A stretch of DNA of 64,000 bases, from NCBI GenBank assembly GCA_963676075.2, contig CAXXNZ010000003.1, positions 190,792 through 254,791 on the forward strand, in the 5' to 3' direction. Positions 55,865 to 64,000 of the stretch are shown here, piece after piece. A model generated the notes under the pieces. That model ran no database searches and had not been told where the DNA came from. It worked only from the letters and a program-made list of their open reading frames with translations. The position numbers and the translations under genes are program-made. Within the stretch, counting starts at the first letter, position 1. Each line of letters opens with the position of its first letter. The DNA comes from JAHJQZ01 sp963676075. Its GTDB lineage: Bacteria > Pseudomonadota > Alphaproteobacteria > Rhizobiales > Devosiaceae.

Positions 55865-56442
55865 CAAAGGCGGGTCCCCGGCAGATGCCCACGCATGAGA
55901 TCGTGTCCCAGCCTGTTGATCTTGCGTGCCAACTCGATCGGCAGGAGTTTGTTCAGGCAGGGCGGGAGCGGCTCGTCGAGATACGAGGCGGCCTTGAGGC
56001 TCGCCTCCGCGGCAATGAGGCTCCCGATCATATCCTCGACCTCGTCCTTTGCGAGCTTCACGAGCTTGTCGGGTGCATTGAGCCGGCCATTCCGGGCCCG
56101 CTCGCGCAAATCCGAGATCTGCGGATCGTCGTGATCGATCGGGTAGCGCAGATCGAACGCTCCGCAGACCAGGGCGTCGATGGCAATCTCGGACAGGTCG
56201 ATCCGGCGATTTTTCTGCAGTTCCTCCAGCTGGGAAAAGGCTGCGGTGCAGTCATGCTTGAACTCGCCGAGAACGCGCCGGGCCTTCGTGATCGTCAACG
56301 ATGGAACAGGCGGGTCCTGATCCTCATCCGGCGGAACGTCGTCCGGGTCGTCGAGGGCGGCATCGGCCTCAACGAGCAGCGGATCATCGTCAACGGAGGG
56401 GGAAACGGGAGTACGCTTGAAAGCGGGGTAGTCGGGGGGCAT
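55864..56442 (-). CDS. Hypothetical 192-residue protein upstream of the primase
   Basis: An acidic N-terminal region (VDDDPLLVEADAALDDPDDV) is followed by helical segments (ARRVLGEFKHDCTAAFSQLE; NAPDKLVKLAKDEVEDMIGS). AGGAG precedes ATG 56442. Coupled to the primase gene through a TGATG overlap, so it may be a replication or mobilization accessory. No family recognised. Confidence 0.6.
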   Translation of the reverse strand: MPPDYPAFKRTPVSPSVDDDPLLVEADAALDDPDDVPPDEDQDPPVPSLTITKARRVLGEFKHDCTAAFSQLEELQKNRRIDLSEIAIDALVCGAFDLRYPIDHDDPQISDLRERARNGRLNAPDKLVKLAKDEVEDMIGSLIAAEASLKAASYLDEPLPPCLNKLLPIELARKINRLGHDLMRGHLPGTRL

Positions 56443-56547
56443 GTGAGGTCTCCTTTCAAAAACCTCACCCCAGTATTCACACACTTATGCAAACAACAAC
56501 AGCAAGGCGGAACGCCTATCCCCGAGCCCGACTGCTGTGCCCAGTCC

Positions 56548-57096
56548 CTATCGCGGTGGCTCTCCGCGGCGCGCCTGCGCCATCAGGGCCGACGCGGCCT
56601 GCCGCGCGGATTGCACGGCGTACAGCCCACGATAGATTGACGCGGTCATAGCGCCTTCAAACAGGACCAGGATCTGTTCCGCCAAGTCTGTGGCGTGATG
56701 GCCCGGGACCTCGGTCTTCACGATCTGCTCGATCCGCAATCCCAACATTGCCTTGTGATCCGCCATCACGTCGACAACCTCAGGCACGTCTCCGCCGGTC
56801 TCGCCAACGGCGCGCAGGAACAGGCATCCGTTGGCGCCCTCGGTCGCCACCCAGTTCTCAAGGGCGGCAAAGAGCGCGTCCACGCTCTCCACCTCCACCT
56901 CCATCTGCCGCATGAACCGCTGGTGTCTCTCCGCGAGCACAGCAACGATGAGATCGGTCTTGCTGCCGATGTGCTTGTAAAGGGTCCGGCTCGACATACC
57001 GGCGGCCTCCGTGAGCTGGTCCATGCTCGTGGCCATGAAACCATGTCGGTCGAAAAGCCTGTCGGCTGCAGCAATAAGCTCGGCGCGCTTGTCCAT
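56548..57096 (-). CDS. TetR/AcrR-family regulator
   Basis: A 182-residue repressor-type protein. HTH region: AELIAAADRLFDRHGFMATS, MDQLTEAAGMSSRTLYKHIG, SKTDLIVAVLAERHQRF. The C-terminal ligand domain includes ENWVATEGANGCLFLRAVGE, as in the TetR_C subgroup with a small aromatic pocket. ATG 57096 is preferred; a TTG at 57132 would add twelve residues covering the TAACGAACGTTTTA stretch that looks like its own operator. No efflux or oxidoreductase target gene is adjacent, so the target may have been lost. Confidence 0.9.
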   Translation of the reverse strand: MDKRAELIAAADRLFDRHGFMATSMDQLTEAAGMSSRTLYKHIGSKTDLIVAVLAERHQRFMRQMEVEVESVDALFAALENWVATEGANGCLFLRAVGETGGDVPEVVDVMADHKAMLGLRIEQIVKTEVPGHHATDLAEQILVLFEGAMTASIYRGLYAVQSARQAASALMAQARRGEPPR

Positions 57097-57735
57097 GGCG
57101 CCAGATGTAAAACGTTCGTTATACAGAGGCAAGCTCGTGGTGGGAACATGCTCATGCGACCCGGGACCTGGATGCAGATCTCCGCTTTGCGCCCCACAGC
57201 CGGCCGTGCGTCCTTCTGTTCATTGGCGTCAAGAGCCGCCGTTCCGCGCATTGCCTGCGAACGTCTGGCATTGGTGGGAAACGGTCGTTCCAACAGTCAG
57301 CTGCTCGCTGCAGCTTCGCGTCAAAAGGGGGCGCCGAAGCATCCAATTGTCATGGACGTTTGCGCTGGCGCTTACTTGGTCGCGACATTTGAGTTCAAAT
57401 CATCGCGCTGCGACAAAGCATGACGCCCATGTCGTCGTGGTGGGACACGTCTGAAACGCCGGCGTTTGGTAGAATCTGCCTCAGACGTCTGAAGGGTAAA
57501 TGCTGGAGAACTCCCCAAAACACAACCATCTGCCGGCCACCTAAACCGAGTTCTTAGCGCCTGGTTGGCACAAATGGGCAGAAAGAATACGAGTGTCTAC
57601 TATGCTGCATGCGGGAATGCGTCGCTCTTGACCTATACTATTCTGTGCTCTCAAATCCGGAAAGAAATTTTGTGTTATACCGGAATGAGTTCGGCTGAGA
57701 GAGGGCTCTTCAGAAGCAGTAAATAGGGGGGCGAG
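57097..57735. other. Intergenic region between tetR-like gene and exported TPR gene
   Basis: About 640 bases, no gene supported. The stretch near 57600-57720 is AT-richer and likely holds the promoter of the exported protein gene, whose ribosome binding site (GGGGGGCGAG) ends at 57733. Confidence 0.45.
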
Positions 57736-59994
57736 ATGGCTTTAGGGCGTGGGCTTACGTGGTTGGTGATTTCATTCGTACTGACGATGTCGGCCTCACC
57801 ACCGGCACAGGCCCTGGATTTGCCCACAGTCTTTGGAAAGATCGTCACGGATGCCCTGAAATCGTCGATGGTGTCCAGCGACTTTCGTAGCGCGGCCAAC
57901 ACGTGCTTCCAAAGCAAGGACCCTAAGGTTGGCATCAGTTCCTGCACGGCGGCGCTCAAATACAAGCTGTCCGATCACGACAATGCCGAGCTTTTCCACC
58001 AAAGAGGGCTTCACTTCTACAAAGATGGGGACCGCCAAAGGGCCGAAAAAGACTTCGACAACGCCCTGGCCTATCAGCCGGACCATGCCCTCGCGCTTTA
58101 CAACCGTGCCGGGATGAAGGAGCTTCGCGGTGACACCGAAGGCGCTCTTGCCGACTATCGACGGTCAGTGTCGATCAATCCCGACTACCGGCCCGCGCGC
58201 GACGGCGCAACCCGAATGGAGACAGCAGTTGCCGCCGAACAGACCCCGGCCGTTAACAATGGTTGGTGCCAGCTGTGGCGCGCGTCGGACTTGCTTAGGC
58301 AACAAAGATGCTCGGAATCCATCGCGTGCGATCCAGAGGGTGGAGAAATCTGCGAGGTCACCTATTCATGGTCCGGAGGAGGGCAAACAACCACGCTGAT
58401 CGAGGATGGGTTCCTGAGCCGAATTAACGGACGATCGATTCTTGATATAGCGTCTGGCGCCGATCCCTGCATCTTCGACCCATCGAACGACACCACTTTC
58501 TGCTTCACCGAAAACCGGCAAGAACCCGCCAGCAACAGTCCTGCCGGTTTTGCGGAACCGGATGAACTAATTGCCTGCCAAGATCTGCTTGCCACCAAGC
58601 GCTACGATCTGGCCGAAGCTGAAGGCTGCGGCAAGATCCGCCGGCTGTGTTTCGGCGAAAATGGACCAACGTCATCCGATCGACGCAGCGAAACGCGCGG
58701 AGCCTGCCTCCGTTATCAGCTGGCCTATGCGACAAGCACTGTCGAAGAGCGCCTAGGCGATAAAGTCAATGCGGCCGAAGACCTATTGGCAAATCCGGTC
58801 GCACACGACGAGTTCTATGGCGCCGAGATCATGGATTTGCAGCGCGTGCTCCTTGCGCAAAAGGAACGTCGAGGAGAAATCGACCGGATGTTTGCCGATG
58901 CTGCCGTAGATACGGCTCTGCCATCCGGGTGTCTCTCTGATGCCAAAGCCTACGGCTATGGAACTGTCTACGACAAAAACCCGGAATGCCACTCAGCTAT
59001 CGACCGGTGCATCGATACTGTCAGCCAATCGGACGACAGACTCTCTGCCCCCGACTGCAAACAGTACCTGACCTCATGGCGCGACTCCGCCCCGGACGGC
59101 AAGTTGCCAGAGAAAGCGCAGCTCGCGGCGATGGAAGTTGCTACCAGCAACGGCAGGTCCACCGAACCCGGATCGACCGCGACGGCGCTGTATTGCGAAG
59201 AAGGCGATACGGTCGAAGATATCGTCAATTCGGCCGAACCTTGCACCGAAACCAAACGCTGCGGGAGTCTTTCAGACGGGACGGGATTCTGCGTTTCGCG
59301 TTACCGCTGGGCGTCGGGAAAGGTAACCGAGGTGATCTATGCCAAGGACGAGGACGCCATACTCATCGACGGCACAGAGGCCTTCAACATGAACGGGGCA
59401 CTGGGCACTGGCCTCATCGCACGAAAAGGAAGTGATCTGCTGTTTCGGGTCAGCGAGAGCGATACGGAACCTCCCGAGGACACCATGAGGTCTCTGGAAC
59501 AAGAGGTCGTGGCTAGCAGCGAGCCAGATCAACCGGATGCTGAGCTGCAGGAGCCTTCACAAGAGAACGATGAGCAAATCCTTAGTTCTGGGAAAGTCGA
59601 CGGCTATCGCGACTTCAAGTTTGGCATGTCAGAATCTCAGGTTGAAGAACTCGACAGAAGGTTCTGTCGCGATGATTCTCTAATAAACATGACTGGATGC
59701 TATAGCGGATCTGTCGACGAGATTAGTTATGGACGGAATCACGTTAGGCTAAGGTTCGGCTTTGATAAATACGAATACGTTTCTTCTGCATTAGAGAAGA
59801 GGTATGGGCCGATGTTGTTTGAAGAAATTTCTCGGCGTTACGTTTACAAGTGGTTTGCCGATTTTCAGATCAGCATTTTCCAAGATTTAGCTGGCCGCGA
59901 GACATTCTACGTTGATTATTATACAATTGATCATGAAATGGTCGCCGAAGCCCGGCAGAAGTACGGAGACAGCCAACAATTACCTGGATTCTAG
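57736..59994 (+). CDS. Exported TPR protein with duplicated Cys-rich domain
   Basis: A 752-residue periplasmic or secreted protein. Signal peptide about 1-27 (WLVISFVLTMSASPPAQA). TPR-like repeats at about 70-160 (ELFHQRGLHFYKDGDRQRAE; HALALYNRAGMKELRGDTEG). Two similar Cys-rich modules follow: about 173-260 (GGEICEVTYSWSGGGQTTTL ... ADPCIF ... TFCFTE) and about 485-575 (GTGFCVSRYRWASGKVTEVI ... DLLFRVSE). The C-terminal domain begins YRDFKFGMSESQVEEL, a motif of small periplasmic proteins. The last 350 bases are more AT-rich than the rest. No function assigned. Confidence 0.75.
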   Translation: MALGRGLTWLVISFVLTMSASPPAQALDLPTVFGKIVTDALKSSMVSSDFRSAANTCFQSKDPKVGISSCTAALKYKLSDHDNAELFHQRGLHFYKDGDRQRAEKDFDNALAYQPDHALALYNRAGMKELRGDTEGALADYRRSVSINPDYRPARDGATRMETAVAAEQTPAVNNGWCQLWRASDLLRQQRCSESIACDPEGGEICEVTYSWSGGGQTTTLIEDGFLSRINGRSILDIASGADPCIFDPSNDTTFCFTENRQEPASNSPAGFAEPDELIACQDLLATKRYDLAEAEGCGKIRRLCFGENGPTSSDRRSETRGACLRYQLAYATSTVEERLGDKVNAAEDLLANPVAHDEFYGAEIMDLQRVLLAQKERRGEIDRMFADAAVDTALPSGCLSDAKAYGYGTVYDKNPECHSAIDRCIDTVSQSDDRLSAPDCKQYLTSWRDSAPDGKLPEKAQLAAMEVATSNGRSTEPGSTATALYCEEGDTVEDIVNSAEPCTETKRCGSLSDGTGFCVSRYRWASGKVTEVIYAKDEDAILIDGTEAFNMNGALGTGLIARKGSDLLFRVSESDTEPPEDTMRSLEQEVVASSEPDQPDAELQEPSQENDEQILSSGKVDGYRDFKFGMSESQVEELDRRFCRDDSLINMTGCYSGSVDEISYGRNHVRLRFGFDKYEYVSSALEKRYGPMLFEEISRRYVYKWFADFQISIFQDLAGRETFYVDYYTIDHEMVAEARQKYGDSQQLPGF

Positions 59995-60563
59995 GTTTCA
60001 CAGAATTATATATGAACGTTTATTGAACTTTTGTTCTTGGCTCCATGTATTATTATATTTGTTTGGTTTTTGGCATTTTGACCAACGCGGCCTAGACCCG
60101 AAGTCAAGAAGCTGCTTTGCCGCAAGAATGCCAAGTCTATCAAATTCGGAAGAACTATAAATTTTGCCGTTCCGCCTAAAGAAATTAATGCAAAGGAAAA
60201 TATCCAAATGTCCGACTGAAATTCAGGTCAACCTGTTGCCAGAAGGAACAACTGGACACGCAAAGCCGGCACCTCCGCAACGGGCTCGAAGCGGTCATGG
60301 CGGGAGCGAAGCGCCAATGGCTGGAATGAGGTCGGTAGCCGTCTTGTCGGTCCAGCGCCAGAGAACGTCAGCTTCTCATTGCCAGCAACCGAAACCTGCC
60401 AGTCGGCATCGGGCCAATGAGCGGCCAGGCAGCAACGCGCCCCAAACCAGTCATTCGCCGTTTCTTGTCGGCGCGAAAAGCCGCCGTTCGGCATCGACCA
60501 TGGCGTAGGTCTGGATGACGTTGGTAACGTAGGCCTTCGATGTCACTAAGGCATTTAGCGGTA
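59995..60563. other. Intergenic region with unidentified remnants
   Basis: AT-rich to about 60230, then GC-rich. On the leftward strand a 41-codon frame (60570-60445, with KAYVTNVIQTYAMVDAERRL) and a longer frame at 60228-60494 look like broken pieces of one unknown gene. Not enough to name. Confidence 0.4.
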
Positions 60564-62663
60564 TCATGGCTGCTTCCGCTGCCATTCGACGCTTTTAAGC
60601 TTATTATTGATCCATTTGCTCCTTAACGTTGAGCCATGTTCAACGCCGAGCTTTTTGTGATCCCACTTGTCGATAGCCTCTTTCCATGCCGCAATCATCT
60701 CCATATATTTTTCGCCGAGAGTTGCCAATTCTACATAATTTTTCTTCCTTTGTTCTTCTTCCGCATCCGACCTTTCTAGTTTTTGCACTACTTCCTCCAG
60801 CCTTTCTCTGAGTGATTTTTGTTTCCTTTCACATTCCCGCTCCGTTTCCTCCCTTTTAACACGCTTTGCCTCCTGTAATTGCGTTTGGCCACGACTTTTC
60901 ATTATGGCACCTACTATTACACCGCTTAATGAGCCAACGAGCGTCGCTGCAACGCCGCCAATAAATGTCCACACAACGGCTCCAAATATGGCTCCAATTA
61001 TTGTCAATATCATATCACTTCCCGACTGAATTGAAGTGATTGTTACAGCCAAGATGAATAAATATCCGGCCACCATCACAACAATCCATGAGGCACCTCC
61101 AATTGCTAGACCTGGCGACTTATCGTATTTGAGGGAATCTATGTCAGAAAGTGTCCCGTCCCTCTCTATTTCCGCATCAATTAATTGCGATTGAATTTCT
61201 CGCATCTGGCTTTTCAGCAAACTTTTCTGATTTTTGTAATTTCGCTCAATTTTCTCCAGACGCGACATAACTACGTTTATAGCTGCTATTACAGCGTCTT
61301 CCTCCTCGCAAAGCCTGTCTATTAGCTTTAACTCTTCTCGCCCTAAACATACGAGCTCATAAATGTCGACGAGCGTGAATTGCTTTAGTGACGTCACGCC
61401 GTCTACTAAGTCATATCGATATATCGCATATCTGCGATTCTGACTTGTTTCTGTCGAACTTCCCAACAAGTTGCATTCATTACATCTTGCTAAGAACGTC
61501 GTTCTGATTTTCTCCAATTCTGACAATGCCGATTGATACTGATCCGCTCGCGTATTCTGAAATGTGGCTAGTGCTATCTTCGCGACATCAATAGCTTCAT
61601 TAATCACGTTAACGCTTTTCTGAGCCTCCAAAATTGAACGATCAGAGTGCGCCTTCAGCGCATATTCCGGATTTACCATCATCGCGCTAGCTAGGAAATC
61701 TATTACATTACTAACATTTCTATTCGTTTCAATGAATACTTTTGCCAGCAAGTAATGCGCTTCTGCATCATATGAATAAAGTTCTACGCATTCACGAAAA
61801 TACGGTATAGCCTCTTCCTGCCGACTACTACAAACTTGCGCCCAGCCAGCCATTAGCGTGGCCTTCGCATAGTCCTCGTCAGTGACACCCTTTGCGTACT
61901 TTCTCGCTAAATTATACTGTACTATAGCTTTATCTAAATCTACGTGATTAGCGCTATAGCTATCAATGCCGCCCAGATAAATTGCTCCAAGAAGCATGTA
62001 AAATCTATGTTCTAGCCTGTTTCCTACGTTATTCATATAGCCATTGATCGCCATATCTAGCGCCTCAATAGCATCATCGAACAATCCCCGCCTAACGGCA
62101 TGCCTAGCTATCTCAAACTGTTCAAAGGCCCATGTCTGAGAAGGTGTTTTGGCAATAGAAATAAGTTCTTTCAAAGAGTAATTAATAGTACCTAACTTTG
62201 CAGAAACAGCTAATAGTCGTTGATCCAGCATGCACGAGAGGGAAAATAATTTAGTGTTGGTGTCACGCAACAAAAAATTTCCATCTTGAATAGAATAAAG
62301 TATCTTTGCGTCGTTTCGGTTAATATCCGTATGCAGTTCAGAAATCGCTGATTCTACATTTTCTGTAGCATAAACAATTTCGTCAGAGGCATTATTTATT
62401 GCATCAGAAATTGTATTGGCAGCGAAACGGACTTCATCGACGATAGAATCCTCGGCATTTTCGATGGACGAAATGGTGTCGCGTTGTAGCTCAAATCCGC
62501 GCTCAGCCAATTGTTCACGGCTCGCAATGTTGTCGAGGGTGCTCTGTGATACAGAAAGAGCAATTTGGTCGGCGTGGAATGATTCCTCTAGGAACTTGGA
62601 GTATGTAAAATCGGGGCGCGATGCCATTATTGCCCAGTCAACGATATGTGGCATTTTGGTCAT
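60564..62663 (-). CDS. AT-rich TPR/coiled-coil membrane protein
   Basis: A 699-residue protein I do not recognise. N-terminal third is coiled coil (SIENAEDSIVDEVRFAANTI; NNASDEIVYATENVESAISE). Residues about 180-330 are TPR-like (EIARHAVRRGLFDDAIEALD; AQVCSSRQEEAIPYFRECVE; AEAHYLLAKVFIETNRN). A second coiled coil (about 470-500) leads to two to three membrane helices (GASWIVVMVAGYLFILAVTI; LTIIGAIFGAVVWTFIGGVA; TLVGSLSGVIVGAIM), then a long charged coiled coil. Much lower GC than the surroundings. The make-up (sensor coils, TPR, membrane core) is reminiscent of phage-defence or signalling proteins; role inferred. Confidence 0.7.
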   Translation of the reverse strand: MTKMPHIVDWAIMASRPDFTYSKFLEESFHADQIALSVSQSTLDNIASREQLAERGFELQRDTISSIENAEDSIVDEVRFAANTISDAINNASDEIVYATENVESAISELHTDINRNDAKILYSIQDGNFLLRDTNTKLFSLSCMLDQRLLAVSAKLGTINYSLKELISIAKTPSQTWAFEQFEIARHAVRRGLFDDAIEALDMAINGYMNNVGNRLEHRFYMLLGAIYLGGIDSYSANHVDLDKAIVQYNLARKYAKGVTDEDYAKATLMAGWAQVCSSRQEEAIPYFRECVELYSYDAEAHYLLAKVFIETNRNVSNVIDFLASAMMVNPEYALKAHSDRSILEAQKSVNVINEAIDVAKIALATFQNTRADQYQSALSELEKIRTTFLARCNECNLLGSSTETSQNRRYAIYRYDLVDGVTSLKQFTLVDIYELVCLGREELKLIDRLCEEEDAVIAAINVVMSRLEKIERNYKNQKSLLKSQMREIQSQLIDAEIERDGTLSDIDSLKYDKSPGLAIGGASWIVVMVAGYLFILAVTITSIQSGSDMILTIIGAIFGAVVWTFIGGVAATLVGSLSGVIVGAIMKSRGQTQLQEAKRVKREETERECERKQKSLRERLEEVVQKLERSDAEEEQRKKNYVELATLGEKYMEMIAAWKEAIDKWDHKKLGVEHGSTLRSKWINNKLKSVEWQRKQP

Positions 62664-62746
62664 AGCTAATCCAAACGTGCGGAGGTTATTTCAACGCGTA
62701 ATTCCAGCACCATTAGGAGGCTAGAGCAATACTCGGGCGCGGAGAT

Positions 62747-62851
62747 ATTGATCACGCAACGGCTGTCGATCCGCGCGACGCCGTGGCAATCGCGAGGAAG
62801 AAACGGCACGATCATCGCCCATTCCTGATCCGTCAGTCCGTAGTGACGCAT
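62747..62851 (-). mobile_element. IS5-family transposase fragment (first 35 codons)
   Basis: The start MRHYGLTDQEWAMIVPFLPR, then GVARIDSRCVIN, matches the N terminus of IS5-group transposases, where a GIFWVLRSGAPWRDLP-like stretch should follow. Here the match stops after Asn and unrelated sequence follows. It is a dead remnant next to the AT-rich gene and marks a recombination scar. Confidence 0.7.
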
Positions 62852-63159
62852 GGCAACCTCCCTTTTAGGCGACTGAGTTAGAAAATCCCTCCGCGCTGAG
62901 CGCCCGTTGACCAAATTCTGCAAGTCCGCTCCGGGCCATGGACGGACGTTCAGAGACGTCGTCGCAACCAAGCGGATGTCGGGTCACGCCGCTGAGTAGG
63001 TCAAGCCCACGCATTCTGTTTGGTCACGCTCAAGCGCAATACCATCCCGGCGCTGCCACCCGTGCCCGGCCCGGTCCTCGAAAATGTCGTTCTTGTTGTT
63101 TGCATGCCGGCAACATATAGACTCGTAGACGGCGCAAGAAGTTAAGCCAGTGGTGCATT

Positions 63160-63225
63160 GATATCCGCGCCCCTCCGGGGCGCTCCTACCAATGCAGCTG
63201 GCGAAGGGGGCGGAGCCCCCTGTCG
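63160..63225. promoter_or_regulatory. Candidate oriT upstream of mobC
   Basis: Two perfect hairpins lie just before the mobilization genes: GCGCCCC-TCC-GGGGCGC (63167-63183) and GGGGGC-GGA-GCCCCC (63206-63220). An oriT with hairpins next to mobC is usual in mobilizable elements. I did not recognise a known nic sequence. The rest of 62852-63159 shows nothing. Confidence 0.5.
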
Positions 63226-63259
63226 AACCCCCTGAAGCCCGCCGTCACGTGGTGATGGC

Positions 63260-63643
63260 ATGAGTGGACATGGTAGCGACGAGCGCAGGAAAAAGAACGC
63301 GGTCCTGGTCCGGCTCGATGACGAGACCTTCAAGAGGCTGACCGAGCTTGCGATCGAGGCGAAGACGACGCGCGCCGAGTATCTGCGTCGTCGCATCGCC
63401 CCTGCAGACGCGAAGGCTGTCCCGTCCGCTCCGCGCCGCAAGCTCTCCGAAGCGGATCGCGCGGTGATCGGCGCCTGCACCCGGTCCATGGGTCACCTCA
63501 CCGGGATGCTCAAACTCTCCGTGATCAAGCTTCCTGACTGGGAGGCCCGCCGTGACCTCGTCACCACACTCAACGCTCACCACGACGAGCTGCAGCGCAT
63601 CAAGGCCGACCTCAATGCCTGGGTGGAGCGCCAGAAGACATGA
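63260..63643 (+). CDS. mobC: MobC-like relaxosome protein
   Basis: A 127-residue basic protein with a ribbon-helix-helix-like start (KKNAVLVRLDDETFKRLTEL, AIEAKTTRAEYLRRRI) and a helical C terminus (CTRSMGHLTGMLKLSVIKLP). MobC proteins bind oriT and help the relaxase open DNA. ATG 63260. It overlaps the relaxase gene in an ATGA junction. Confidence 0.8.
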   Translation: MSGHGSDERRKKNAVLVRLDDETFKRLTELAIEAKTTRAEYLRRRIAPADAKAVPSAPRRKLSEADRAVIGACTRSMGHLTGMLKLSVIKLPDWEARRDLVTTLNAHHDELQRIKADLNAWVERQKT

Positions 63644-64000
63644 TCGGCAAGCACTTCCTCCATACTGGCGATCCCAGGCTCGCTGTGCATCTGGCGAATG
63701 CTACGGACAACGAGAGCATTGAGGTCGAAACGTGCGGCTTGTCGGCCACGACGATCGCCGAGGCCATGGCCGAGCTGCGGCTGATGGCGGCCGGTTGCCG
63801 GACCAAGTGGCCATTCTTCCATATAAACGTCAGCCCGAGTATCCCGTACACGCAAGAGGATTGGGACGCGTATATATCGTCGGCCGCCGGCGAGTTTCAC
63901 CTCGAAGGCTTTCCCTACCTTTTTGTCCGCCACCTGAAATACGGAAAGGGCGGCCGGACCGCCGAGCATGGGCACCTGTACTTTCTGCGGATCGACGAAA
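63640..64000 (+). CDS. Relaxase/mobilization nuclease (3' part outside window)
   Basis: The first 120 residues of a relaxase. It begins MIGKHFLHTGDPRLAVHLAN; then KWPFFHINVSPSIPYTQEDW and TAEHGHLYFLRIDE, where the His-x-His pair fits the metal-binding motif III of MobA/VirD2-type relaxases. The catalytic tyrosine is not obvious in this part. Coupled to mobC. Identification rests on context and this motif. Confidence 0.75.
   Translation, partial: MIGKHFLHTGDPRLAVHLANATDNESIEVETCGLSATTIAEAMAELRLMAAGCRTKWPFFHINVSPSIPYTQEDWDAYISSAAGEFHLEGFPYLFVRHLKYGKGGRTAEHGHLYFLRIDE

Larger units (their letters stand above)
51518..64000. mobile_element. Element 3: mobilizable element behind the same tRNA-Arg (right end outside window)
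   Basis: A large serine recombinase abuts the tRNA-derived repeat at 51528-51554, and MobC-like and relaxase genes lie at the window's right edge, with a RepB-type primase between. Cargo: TetR regulator, exported TPR protein, TPR/coiled-coil membrane protein and an IS5 fragment. No second copy of the tRNA-Arg repeat was found before 64000, so the far end must be beyond the window. Element 2 probably inserted later, between the tRNA and element 3. Confidence 0.75.

Noticed and set aside
60228..60494. 88-codon leftward frame
   Set aside because: Looks like a piece of a broken gene but gives no recognisable motif; kept only as a remnant within the intergenic entry.

Overview
The window is chromosomal DNA from an alphaproteobacterium, most likely of the order Hyphomicrobiales (Rhizobiales). 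The pointers are the rpmH-rnpA-yidC order followed by engB and argB, a SAM-II riboswitch in front of metZ, a double-length dCTP deaminase, a class I lysyl-tRNA synthetase, and DUF1127 and SufR-like regulators. Two tRNA genes (Gly-CCC and Arg-ACG) have been used as integration sites, so housekeeping DNA alternates with mobile DNA.

Layout. 1-4421: core genes (metZ with its SAM-II riboswitch, dCTP deaminase, LysR regulator, DUF1127 protein, L,D-transpeptidase) and tRNA-Gly. 4448-19935: integrative element 1, bounded by a 49-bp repeat of the tRNA-Gly 3' end, with its tyrosine integrase at the right end. All its genes read leftward: AlpA-like regulator, replication initiator, HTH/coiled-coil protein, toxin-antitoxin pair, two TraD/VirD4-like ATPases and a replication-relaxation protein. 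AT-rich cargo includes a Nudix/membrane-protein pair and a 490-residue protein of unknown function. 19936-41576: core genes (glycosyltransferase, periplasmic binding protein, sterol desaturase, TerB, AAC(3)-like, lysyl-tRNA synthetase, pyrimidine 5'-nucleotidase, SufR-like and LysR regulators, argB, engB, yidC, rnpA, rpmH, TVP38, a disulfide-type flavoprotein, a histidine kinase) ending at tRNA-Arg.

41628-51554: integrative element 2, bounded by a 27-bp repeat of the tRNA-Arg 3' end. It carries a DUF6538-type integrase, a ParB-like protein, a broken BRO-N gene, a small resolvase, and a tightly coupled three-gene operon: Ser/Thr protein kinase, small superfamily I helicase-like ATPase, and a 449-residue protein I do not recognise. 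This operon is the best candidate for an undescribed (defence-like) system. 51518->64000: a third mobilizable element in tandem behind the same tRNA, with a large serine recombinase whose last codons lie in the att repeat, a shortened recombinase-like paralogue without the catalytic arginines, a RepB-type primase, a MobC-like protein and the start of a relaxase. Its cargo is a 752-residue exported TPR protein and an AT-rich 699-residue TPR/coiled-coil membrane protein.

Caution on sequence quality. TerB, AAC(3)-like and lysyl-tRNA synthetase (23.8-26.5 kb) together need 13 one-base deletions, mostly in homopolymer runs, to restore full-length frames; TVP38 (37.9 kb) and a DUF3768 gene (11.8 kb) need one each. 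Because one gene is essential, I read these as base-calling errors. Two other broken frames look different and deserve testing: a replication initiator with an in-frame -1 slippery heptamer, and an HTH gene with a 10-bp tandem duplication.
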